Source: Fragilaria crotonensis (Eukaryota; Bacillariophyta; Fragilariophyceae; Fragilariales; Fragilariaceae). From it: a DNA stretch of 29,113 bases. Numbering within the stretch: the stretch's first letter is position 1; every line of letters starts with the position of its first letter. Below the pieces are notes generated by a model that saw nothing but the letters and a program-made list of their open reading frames with translations, made no database searches and had not been told where the DNA came from. Location of the stretch: positions 1 to 29,113 of the forward strand of contig JAKSYS010000737.1 in NCBI GenBank assembly GCA_022925895.1. The letters run 5' to 3'. Shown here one piece after another: positions 20,640-29,113 of this stretch. The translations under genes were made by a program, and so were the position numbers.

Positions 20640-21530
20640 TTGTGCAGATTGTATTCCCGAAGGAGAATGGAGAGTTCCTGAGGTTGTTGTGGTCATCATG
20701 TAAGACTCAACATGGATGGATCCACGCAAGAGGAAGGAGTCAATTACAGGAAACCTTCTCACCTGCATGTTGTGTCTTTGGCAGCCATCAGATGCTGTTC
20801 ATCACTAGCTTCCTTGACAATTCATGAGTGGTTCACCAACCAAAATGATTTTGTGATTTCATTCATCATTGAGCAGATCATGTTGAGTATTTTAACTCTA
20901 CATCATGGCCATCCCAAAAGTTCTTGAGGTTTGAGATGAAGGTCAGGATTATGTCCTCACACTACAAAGAACCAGTTTGGTCAGAAACAAGCAGGCAGAG
21001 TTTGGAAGCAGCCTCTGGTGAACATGCTCAAAGAGGATGGATTCATTCCAACTAAGATTGATGAATGGCTATTCTAGAAAGGCAAGTTACTGCTTGTGCT
21101 TTACCCAGATGATTCAATCTTTGTTGGCAGGTCCGGATCTGAAAGAATTGGCTGACATCATTCTCAAAATTAGGGCAGTGGGGCTCAAGCAAGCTCATTG
21201 TTGAAGGAGACAGAGTCAATGACAGCACATTCAGTCTGTCTCAACCTCACCTCATCATCAGGAATGATATCATCAAGGAATTGTGCTTGGATGGTCAAAA
21301 TGTAGGAATCAAGAAGATCACTGTAGCTCCTCTGTATTGCCAGGTTATTGGTCAGATTTCCTACTATCTGGAGAAGTGTTCAATGCTGGACAGCTTTTCT
21401 GGTGTCCACCACAGAGCAAGCTTCTTCATGTCCAATCCAAGGCATCAACATTGCAAGGCATTGAAGCGGTTGGACAGGTACCTGCTGGTTGGTTCAGGAG
21501 ACAAGGGAAATGGTTAGAAGGGTGTCGGCA
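20640..21530 (+). pseudogene. old, decayed copia reverse transcriptase relic
   Basis: Read over several plus-strand frames. Near 20730 there is EEGVNY and then VVSLAAIRCC, matching the conserved copia entry to the RT palm. KQAGRVWKQPLVNMLKEDGF occurs near 21000 (the YGLKQAGR-W block). KGKLLLVLYPDDSIFVG near 21090 is the YVDD box with Val replaced by Pro. FSLSQPHLI and LCLDGQNV lie near 21230-21300, then IGQISYYLEKCS, and an H..ALKRLDRYL segment near 21450, matching the connection region. Multiple stops and shifts show that it is long dead. It is a different, much older copia lineage from the neighbour at 12914-20078 and reads on the opposite strand. Confidence 0.75.
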
Positions 21531-21992
21531 CTCACATAAACACAACTATTCTCTTTCACTTTCAAACTGAAATGACGTCTTAAGATTGACAAAATGTGAA
21601 AATCCTCAACAGAAATTGATTTTTACACAAATACAATTCCTCACAACAGCATTGTCACAATGTAGAAATGCAACCATAGTAGCCTATGACAAAATGACTG
21701 AAAGACGCCTGAATTGGATTGCATTTTTGAACTTCAATCATCTATTCCGCATGGTAAGGCCAAATTCATACTAGCATGCCAGCAATCCTAGAATCAATGG
21801 GTGCTATTGCAAGTTTGTGGAATAGATATTGTGTGCTTTCTAAATAGTAAATATGATGGCGTGAAATAGAAAAAAGTTCATGATGCAGGTGTCCGGCAAA
21901 CTTTGTTTGACGTACACTACGTACTACGAAGATCAGCTAAAACCCACCTTAATCATTGTATGCATAAGTTTATCTCTTGTTGTGTGACAAGT
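21531..21992. other. 3' flank of the eEF3-like gene
   Basis: Spacer between the copia relic and the eEF3-like stop codon. It should contain the 3' untranslated region and polyadenylation signal of that minus-strand gene. No canonical signal is clear, and no other gene is seen. Confidence 0.5.
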
Positions 21993-24900
21993 TTACATCA
22001 GGTCCTTCTCGAAAGCGAATTCTTCTTCGTCAGAATCGAGAGCCTCGCCAGCCTTCAACTTGGTTTTGATCTTCTTGATCAAAGCCTTCTCTTCCTTCTT
22101 GGACAACTTCTTAGCAGGGCCCTTGACGGTCTCTACATTACCAGCAGCGTCAGTCATTTCGGTGATCTGTACTTGATCTTCGATCTTAGTGTCCTGCTTA
22201 AGCATCCAATCAGCATCTCCCTTGGTCTCCAAGTGACCGGCGTCCATGATCCAAGTTTCAGGGCACAGCGCTTGTGTGAACTCGTTGTTGTGGGAAATAA
22301 TAACGACTCCTCCCTCGAAGGTCTCAATGGCGCCAGCAAGGGCACCGAGAGATTCACGATCAAGGTAGTTGGTTGGTTCGTCCAAAACGAGGATATGAGG
22401 TTGGTTCCACATGGCAGCGGCGAGAACGACCTTCACCTTCTGTCCCCCGGAAAGAGCAGCAAGGCGGTAGTGAGTACCGAACTCACGGTCAAGACCGCAA
22501 TCCTCCAAATGCTCCTCGACGTTCTTAGTGGACAGAGGACGGACGTAAAGGCCGGAGCGTTGTGCGATCTTGAGGTCAGTAGCCTTCATGGCCTTTTCCC
22601 ATCCCATCTTCTTCAAGATCTTGGCAGGCAAGTAATCACCGGAGTCAATGGTGGAGCCGGCGTAACGAACTTCATACTCGTATTCCTTAGCCTTGTTGGT
22701 CTTACGACCGCCAACGAGCTCGGAGACGACCTTCTTGACTTTGGAGACCTTACCAGAATCTTCATCAGTGAACTGGATCTCAAACGGAGTCTTCTGCAGT
22801 TTGATTTCTTCGTCCGTGAATTGCAAACTGGACTTGACAAGGGATTCCTTGTCCTCACCATTGTTAGCGTAACGCCAACGAATGTATTCGTTGGGAGTCT
22901 TGTCCAAATGACTCTCAATGTGATGGAAAGCGTGCTGGGCGACATAAGCGACGCGAGCATTTGGGTGCTTCCACACCTCACCGGTCTGAGGAGAGCTTTC
23001 TCCGACTAGGAGTTTAATCATGGTACTCTTTCCAGCTCCGTTCTCCCCAATGCATGCGACACGGGACGAGAGGGAAACTTGGACAGTGATATCGAAGAGG
23101 GTAGGAGTAGTGTTGCCTGGGTAGGTAAAGTCGCAGTGAGCCATCTTCATGAGGGCCTTACCCTTGGACTTCACTCCTTCAATAGGACCAGGCTGTGGGA
23201 ATCTGAAAGTCTTCGAGGAAGCTTTGAGGGAGAAGTACGCGCGAATACCTGGGTTGACCTTGGCGAACTCGTCGAGGTTACCCTTGAATGTTCGGAGCTT
23301 CAAGTTCTCAATAGAAAGCATGTAGGTACAGCAATCGTTAAGAAGGCCGGAATCGTGGGACACAATGATGGCTGTCACATCCGTTAGAGAGTTGAGGTAT
23401 GACTTGACCCAAGCGACGTTGATCACGTCAAGGTGATTAGTTGGTTCATCGAGCAACAAAATGTCGGCCCTTTGAAGCATGGCACGGGCAAGAGCAAGCT
23501 TCATGCGCCATCCACCAGAGAGCGTAGACACCGCATGGTCAGGCTTCGCCTTACCATCCGGCAAAAATCCCACTCTCGCAAGGACAGCTCTGACATCGTC
23601 AATTGGGATGTTCATGGCCTGGATCTTGGGATCAACAAAGATGTAGTCAACACACGAAAGGTGGGACTGTTCGCCCTGGATATCGGCCTCAACGAAGACA
23701 GTGCGGACTTGGTCAACATCAGGGAATCCCTCGACCTGGTTATTGGCAATGGCTCTCATCAGAGTAGTCTTTCCGGAATCGTTTCCTCCGAGAAGACCGT
23801 AGTTGTGACCACGCTTGAGTCTCATCCTTGTATTGTGGAGGAGAATCTTGGTACCATAGGCAAGTGTGAATTGACAGTTGCATAGTTCCTCGGCGTCATC
23901 CTCGTCGTCTTCGTCCTCGGGAACAATCAACATCTTTTCAGCCTCTTCGCGAACCTTCTCTACACCGACCGTCGCGGCTTCCTTTTCAATGTATGCAGTG
24001 AACTGAGCGGTCACGTTTTTCTCCCATTGCATGTCTTCCATGAAGCCGAGGTCCATCATTGTGGTGGCAATCTGAGAAGAATGGTTGATGACCTTCAACA
24101 GACCACCGTCGGCATCGGGGCAATTGAGGGCGGTCTTAAACTCGGTAGCGAGCTTGGAGACATCTCCACGAACGACAGCTTGCTTGTCTGCCATTTCCTT
24201 GAGGCGCTTGAGCTGAGCAACGGCTTTCTCGGTCACTTCACGAGCCTCAGGGTCAGAGATCGATTCGGCATTGGTCTCGAGGGCTGGGAGGAGGAGGGGA
24301 AGGAAGGGAGCAGCATCGAGAGGATTGTCCACAAGCTTACTCATGTTGTTAATAATAACAGCAGATTGACGCTTGGTGGCGATCGATTTCTCGCGAAGGC
24401 CTCGAAGCAACAAAGGCACAACCATGGCAAGAGCCGGGCACTCGACACTTTGGACGAAGGTAACTCCCGCCATTTTGTGCATGATTTCAGGGACTTCCTT
24501 TGGCTTAGTGATGGCATCCAAAATCTTTCCCGTCATGTGCTCAATATCTCTGTTTCCAATCACGTTCATGGCATCACGCATGGCGTTCGTGGCAGCAACC
24601 TTGATTTGCTTCTTGGTGTCCCACATGCACGCAGTAACTTCAGGAACAACCTCAGGGAGGGAGTTACCATGCTGTTTAGGAGCCGACTCGTTGAAGATTG
24701 GGAAGCATTTCAGTGCCACCTCACGAATCTGCCACTTCTCTTCAACAGGAAGCTTGGCGAAGATCATGGGAAGGAGGGACTTGATGGCGAAAGGGTTGAT
24801 GTTTCTGCAGATAGCAAATGCCGCCTCCTCGGCAAGCGAGCGCACCGCGGCACTCTTGTTCATTGCTTGCTCCAAGCCTAAACATCAACAGAACGAAAGG

Positions 24901-25457
24901 TGAGTCTTGACATTTACAAAACTCAATCAACAAGAGTTAACAACAAAAATTGCAAATCAAAACCATACAATGACGGAGATTCGAGGGAAATTTGGGAAGA
25001 TTCGGCCATTCACTTGTTACGAAGAACTCGCTCGACGAGAAATACCGACTGATTGATACTTGCTCTCCCAGTCGTCGCCCATCGTCAACTTCTGTGCTCA
25101 ATAACATTTCGACCGGCCAGCATTGCGAGAAACGGAAAGAACGATGGTACCAACTCGGCAACCGTGACCCAGGAAACACGGAACAATGGGTTCATATACT
25201 ACCATCCCATATAAACACTTACATGCAGTAAGGCATTCCTTGTTGATAGCTTCGGCTTCTGGCGCACCCTCAGCAACAGCTTTGACGGTGGACAGACCGG
25301 CCAGAGCTTCAGCCTCATCTGAGGACGCAGCCTTGGCTTTGAGAGCCTCAATGTTGTCGGCAAACCCAGACTTTTGAATGCCTTCAGCCTTGATCTTCTC
25401 GACAACAGAGGCGGCATCCGTAATGGACAGAGAGGCAAACATCGACTCAAGAGACAT
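21993..25457 (-). CDS. eEF3-like translation elongation factor (ABC-F-type ATPase)
   Basis: Two exons, 25457-25223 and 24877-21993, give 1039 residues, close to the roughly 1044 of yeast eEF3. The intron (GTAAGT...TAG) splits the codon for Cys79. Start ATG at 25457 (MSLESMFASLSITDAASVVE). Residues about 80-310 are HEAT-like helices, followed by a helical bundle and an acidic loop (DEDDEDDAEE, about 400). ABC1: Walker A GGNDSGKTT 442-450, signature LSGGW 531-535, Walker B ILLLDEPTNHLD 551-562, SHD near 585. ABC2: GENGAGKST 689-697, LSGGQ 887-891, ILVLDEPTNYLD 907-918, SHN near 940. A chromodomain-like insertion (EYEYEVRYAG) lies between the ABC2 halves near 809-819, as in eEF3. The tail is lysine-rich (KKLSKKEEKALIKKIKTK). 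In fungi eEF3 acts in the cytosol with eEF1A, using ATP to help release E-site tRNA. All nucleotide-binding residues are present, so it is probably functional. Other ABC-F proteins (GCN20-like) lack the HEAT region and chromodomain insertion. Confidence 0.95.
24878..25222 (-). other. intron of the eEF3-like gene
   Basis: 345 nt, donor GTAAGTG, acceptor TGATGTTTAG. Removing it joins ...KECLTA and CLEQAMNKSA in phase. It is longer than the introns of the gene at 377-1842 and could house regulatory sequence, but I see no specific motif. Confidence 0.85.
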
Positions 25458-26007
25458 GATTCTCCTTTAAAATAAGAGCAGGCCAACAAGTCTGAAGGTA
25501 GAGAGGAAGAGGGCAAGAATTTCACGGAACAGGATCAGTACACACGTTCCGAAAAGGTTGCTTCAAAAGCCAAGTGGTCGTCAATAGCTCCTGCTTTAAA
25601 AACAACAAAGCCAATCCATTGAAGGTCCTCGACGCCTCGTCCATGGTCATACACATTACGCAGTCACCGCTCGAGTCAGTCTCGTCCCACATTGTTCAAG
25701 CACTCACCTGCAATATATGTGTAGCTAACTATGCAAAACGTTTGTGGTTGGCGGTCAATCCCTAAGGTTTTTCTCCCTTAGAGAAGGTGTGAGTGATCGG
25801 ACCTCGTGCTGTATTAGATCTAGAAGGTTCTACAGAGCTTTCCAGGATGTTAAATCAGGCCCACGACCACGCCGACATGTGTCGGATGACGTTCCCGCAT
25901 CGGTAGGTCGGGACGCCGCAATGCTTTTTTGTTTACGGCTTACGCTGGATGGCTGTCTTTGTTTGGCCCATAACCCTTTCGATGCTTCGAAACTCTCTTT
26001 GCATAGT
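25458..26007. promoter_or_regulatory. 5' flank of the eEF3-like gene
   Basis: Expected to contain the 5' untranslated region and promoter of the minus-strand eEF3-like gene. I could not identify a TATA box or other named element. Just upstream of the ATG the sense strand reads AAAGGAGAATC. The other side of this interval borders the GTAC-rich block. Confidence 0.4.
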
Positions 26008-26650
26008 TATACTGTGTACTAGTACTGGTACACACCAAGCCATCGATACCGGATAACGCAATTCATGCGCCATCCAATGTTGAAGTACAGTAGTATGTAG
26101 TAGTACGTAGTAGCTTATTATACAGTACCAGTAACTGTGCTCCATCCGTGGACCCGTGTACAAGTATGTCATAGATTATTTTTTACGAGTGGTACAAGGT
26201 ACAAGTACAAACTGTGCCCGTACCCATTTTTTTTGCAACCGGTTGTGCAACCCCGTAGGCCTAGTATTAATCGTACAAAACGTAGCCAGATGTACCAAGT
26301 CCACGCTACTGGATCAATTCCTAGAGTATGAATCACACCGAGCGCACATTTACCGTACTGAAGGAGAATATCGAAAAATTAGACCTCTTGCTTCCTGAAT
26401 ATGAGATAACACCTGCTATCTTGGTACAAGTACTTGGTACTCGGTACTCCGTGTACGTAGTACATCGCTACACATCTCATGCTCTACACGTCTGCTGTAG
26501 TTGTGTACCATACATCACGTGATATGAAAACTACAGACCTACCGGCATGTTGACTTTATTGTCGTGGTACAGTAGTATGTACCAGGATAACTATACTGAA
26601 CGCAAATGCAATAAAACAGTACCAGGTACTCGAGTACCTGGTAATACAGT
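26008..26650. repeat. GTAC-rich low-complexity block
   Basis: By hand count about 26 GTAC words in about 640 bp, roughly ten times the 2-3 expected at random. They are arranged in runs such as ggtacaagtacttggtactc and ggtacaaggtacaagtac. No gene is recognisable inside. Similar but weaker enrichment occurs at 28690-29113. Confidence 0.75.
26620..26643. repeat. 24-bp perfect palindrome
   Basis: TACCAGGTAC-TCGA-GTACCTGGTA reads identically on both strands, with no spacer. It lies at the far end of the GTAC-rich block and can form a cruciform or act as a dimeric protein site. Confidence 0.9.
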
Positions 26651-28480
26651 ATTATTTATACTCTGCTTTTTCTTTGTTTGTTTCTCTGTAGGATTGTGAG
26701 CTTATTTGTTGTTTGTCAACACTCCATTATAAGTCATAAATCAATCAAAGATAAGAACCAGTAAGTCTTTCAAAAATGATAATCTAAGTAAATTACACTG
26801 CAAACATAATCATAACAGCCTGACCCCAGATTAGCTACTTTCCTTGGTGTAGATCTTGCACAATGTAGTCTTCATTTCTCATAAGACATGTATGCCTTTT
26901 TGGATCTCTCAGTAGAGTTGTGCATGCCAGGAAGTTTATCCTGGTCTTCCATTCTTGGTTTTTCATAGCAACACCAGCAGCATATATTCTAGAGCTACGG
27001 TCATGGCTTATCTACTATCTTTAAATTCCCACCACAGTAAGACTGGCTGCATCAACAGAAGTACTTGAGGTCTTGGCAAGTACCAAGCTCCAAGGCACAA
27101 ATGCACAAAAAGAATTGGCTCATTGTACCATGGCATCAATAACAGATGCATTACAAGCAGCATCACACCCCTTCAAGTCTTTGTGTTTGAGTCTTCCTCC
27201 CACTTGCACCACTCAAGAACCAGTGTTCACACATCTGATACCAGAATCAATCACACCCACCAGCCACAAGTACATAACATTTCTGGTGAGGGTTTCCTAC
27301 ATGGTCATATGGCCCACCCTCCACTAATCTCTTGATTAGCTTCTGTGTGAGAGAAGCTGATCCATAGTACTGTCCACAAGATAGCAGAGACCCTTGAAAC
27401 AACCCTTCTTGTGAGCTGGCTCTAGTGATGCTGGTTCATGGTTCCACTACATAGAAAAAGAGGGTGTTGTGTACCTTGTTGTTCTCTCTGTTAAGAAGCA
27501 GGGGACTGTGGCTGGTTGCAATCTATTAAGTGCCTCCCTCTCACTATCAACACAAAAGTCTGTATAAATACAGCATTGAAGCTTGAAAATCATGATTTCC
27601 ACAAGACTAACGTATGTGACAGCCAGGTTCAGTCATTGTTGACAATTTTATGCAAAAGGTCATACAGGAGGGTTGAACTGGAAATTGAAGTAGTTAGCTA
27701 GTACTCCTGAGGTGTTGTGACAGTCAGAGCTGAATGTAGGATAAGAAAATTATTTGGAGTACAGTACTTTATTACTCCAAGAACTCCAGCAGTACAAGCA
27801 TGGACAGAGTATCTGGACAAATCAAACTACCACAGTACCTGGACAGATTGAGAAATTGGTGATTTGATTGTATTCATTCAGGAAGATTTATGTAGTGACT
27901 ACCCAGCATATTGTAGTACACCCTAAAACACATGGTGTTACTGTACTAGTAGCTTGTTTTTGGTGAGGAGTGACCGTTCACAAGTTAGAACACATTAAAT
28001 TCGGGATTTTTCCTGCTCGCGAGAATTTTATCTTCGTAGTTTAATTGCTGACTACTGTAACAACAAGTAAATGAAATCACAGTGTTAAAGTAGTCAGACT
28101 GATGTTCCAGCAAGCTAGTGAAGGTGTGAGGGTCCACTACATACGTTTTGCCAAGTCTAACATCACCAGCAAAAAACAACTCAACAGGCATGTTGACAAC
28201 TCATTTTTTATCCTATGGCACATTCCAAAGAACTACCAGCACTGGCTACTAATTTAATTGAACCAGTGTCAGTTGCAAAAAGCATGAGTTTCACCACAAA
28301 CTCCAAGATATTCCTGTTGTTCAGATCACCAGCAATTCGAATGTGTTCCTTTCTGAGGACTCAAGAACCACTTCCACAACAGCAGACTCATAACAACACA
28401 TACATTTGACATGAATGTGTAACATGCAAAAAAGTCATACCCACTTGATTTTGTAAATTGGACTCAATTTGAGTGACTCA
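26651..28480. other. degenerate region, no gene recognised
   Basis: Fragments on the minus strand look like worn coding sequence (for example YAAGVAMKNQEWKTRINFL near 26940-27000, ELFFAGDVRLGKTYVVDPHT near 28130), but stops break them and I recognise no family. The minus strand at 27232-27243 reads TGGTATCAGATG, another partial initiator-Met primer-site match. The direction would fit decay of the LTR element whose boundary may lie at 28481-28622. Confidence 0.4.
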
Positions 28481-28495
28481 CCTGTCCTGATGCCA

Positions 28496-28622
28496 TGTTA
28501 AGGAAAAACTCAAAGAATGAAGACTTGACAAATCATATCATCTTCATGATTTTCCATCACAATAGCTGCATAGCATACCCATCATCTATCTATTTGTTCA
28601 ACCTTAAAGAAAACTGTCAACA
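28496..28622 (-). repeat. candidate short LTR (127 bp) of a decayed element
   Basis: On the minus strand the interval begins TGTTGACAG and ends TCCTTAACA, giving TG...CA with matching TGTT/AACA ends as in many copia LTRs. Directly after it, at 28495-28481, the sequence TGGCATCAGGACAGG resembles the primer site TGGTATCAGAGC (9 of 12). No second LTR copy is clearly visible to the left (TGTTGACA recurs near 26719-26727 but similarity stops there), so this stays a hypothesis. Confidence 0.3.
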
Positions 28623-28732
28623 AGTGTGCCTTTAAGGCAAAAGAATTCTAATCCAGACACCATGTTTATATGCTTGTTCTTCCTTTGCTGGTTGACGCTG
28701 TACAGGAGTAGTGAGGAACGGACCGGAGCACT

Positions 28733-28762
28733 GGAGTAGTGGAGTAGTGGAGTAGTGGAGTA
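28733..28762 (+). repeat. 8-bp tandem repeat (ggagtagt)n
   Basis: Three full units and a 6-bp partial unit of ggagtagt, ending in ggagtacgg. A minisatellite-type tract in intergenic sequence. Confidence 0.9.
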
Positions 28763-28763
28763 C

Positions 28764-29113
28764 GGTATTACTTGGCTAGTAGAGTACCCGGTATCTGAGA
28801 ACTCGTGAAAATCAGGGTTACCCCAATGCACCCTTACTTTGGTACTGTACCTGGTACTGTTGTGATTGACTAATTCGAGTTGCAAAAAACACGGATTGGG
28901 TTGCAAACCTACGCCGTTCTCTCGTAGAAATTTTGCAACCCTACGTGCAACTGGGTTGCAAAAGATCCTGATGTTCCGCACTGCGTTTTTGTCACAGTAC
29001 CTGCAAGTTCTACAGGTCCCTGTCGTATACACATACCGGAGGGAGTTGAAAATACTACTTCGGTTGCAAAACACCGGAAATGTTCGGGTACAAGTACATG
29101 TATACAGGAACGC
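28764..29113. other. right edge, no gene recognised
   Basis: Intergenic sequence with a raised GTAC frequency (ggtactgtacctggtactgt near 28840) and several TTGCAACC boxes. A 156-codon open frame crosses it on the minus strand but includes the tandem repeat and low-complexity sequence, so I do not treat it as a gene. Confidence 0.45.
28931..28963. repeat. 11-bp perfect hairpin built on a TTGCAACC box
   Basis: ttttgcaaccc and gggttgcaaaa pair perfectly over 11 bp around an 11-nt loop. Other copies of the same box lie close by (gggttgcaaac at about 28888, ggttgcaaaac at about 29061) and at about 26230 (tttttgcaaccggttgtgcaa). Confidence 0.8.

Noticed and set aside
21903-23009. 368-codon plus-strand open frame
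   Set aside because: It is the complement of the eEF3-like coding exon, which has all ABC motifs on the minus strand; the plus-strand protein has no recognisable motif.
24027-24881. 284-codon plus-strand open frame
   Set aside because: Antisense shadow of the HEAT region of the eEF3-like gene.
28604-29074. 156-codon minus-strand open frame
   Set aside because: It runs through an 8-bp tandem repeat, a hairpin and the candidate LTR edge, has low-complexity Ser/Tyr stretches and no known domain.
1-29113. tRNA, rRNA genes or CRISPR array
   Set aside because: No cloverleaf with a GGTTCRA-type box, no rRNA-like sequence and no regularly spaced repeats were found on either strand.

Overview
This is a eukaryotic nuclear window, most likely from a diatom or a close stramenopile alga. 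The evidence is one intact housekeeping gene with a short GTAAGT-type intron (an eEF3-like translation factor), a Ty1/copia retrotransposon whose integrase and Gag style I associate with diatom elements, and a decayed transposase of a type I recall as abundant in diatoms. There is no bacterial operon structure, no ribosome binding sites and no CRISPR. The species cannot be named from the sequence alone.

Layout. 1-6.6 kb holds two decayed minus-strand genes: a spliced unknown gene (377-1842) and a Plavaka/CACTA-superclade-like transposase pseudogene with an N-terminal zinc finger (4848-6559). Between them are a direct repeat (3547-3960) and a broken plus-strand reading frame (4013-4669). 7-12.9 kb is mostly degenerate: an acidic, coiled-coil-like remnant (7056-7849) with a tRNA-primer-binding-like site behind it (8025-8035), a long stretch without recognisable genes, and a hAT transposase pseudogene (11182-12279).

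12914-20078 is one young, structurally complete Ty1/copia retrotransposon on the minus strand. It has 154/155-bp LTRs that differ by one A, then Gag, protease, integrase, reverse transcriptase and RNase H. Gag and Pol are in the same frame, separated by a single UGA-C stop, which suggests readthrough. Five 1-nt frame breaks interrupt Gag and Pol, and all lie in short homopolymers. Immediately to its right lies an older, heavily decayed plus-strand copia relic (20640-21530), so the young element sits among older debris.

21993-25457 (minus) is the only clearly functional host gene: a two-exon, 1039-residue eEF3-like protein with HEAT region, two ABC cassettes, a chromodomain-like insertion and a lysine-rich tail. 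Upstream of it lies a 0.65-kb block extremely rich in GTAC with a perfect 24-bp palindrome. The last 2.5 kb is degenerate, with a candidate short LTR plus primer site (28481-28622), an 8-bp tandem repeat and an 11-bp perfect hairpin.

Apart from eEF3 the genes do not form a pathway; the window is a mobile-element graveyard with one recent arrival beside an essential gene. The most notable points are the in-frame UGA gag/pol boundary, the homopolymer-only frame damage in an element with near-identical LTRs, the possible two-gene DNA transposon at the left, and the GTAC-dense tract upstream of eEF3.
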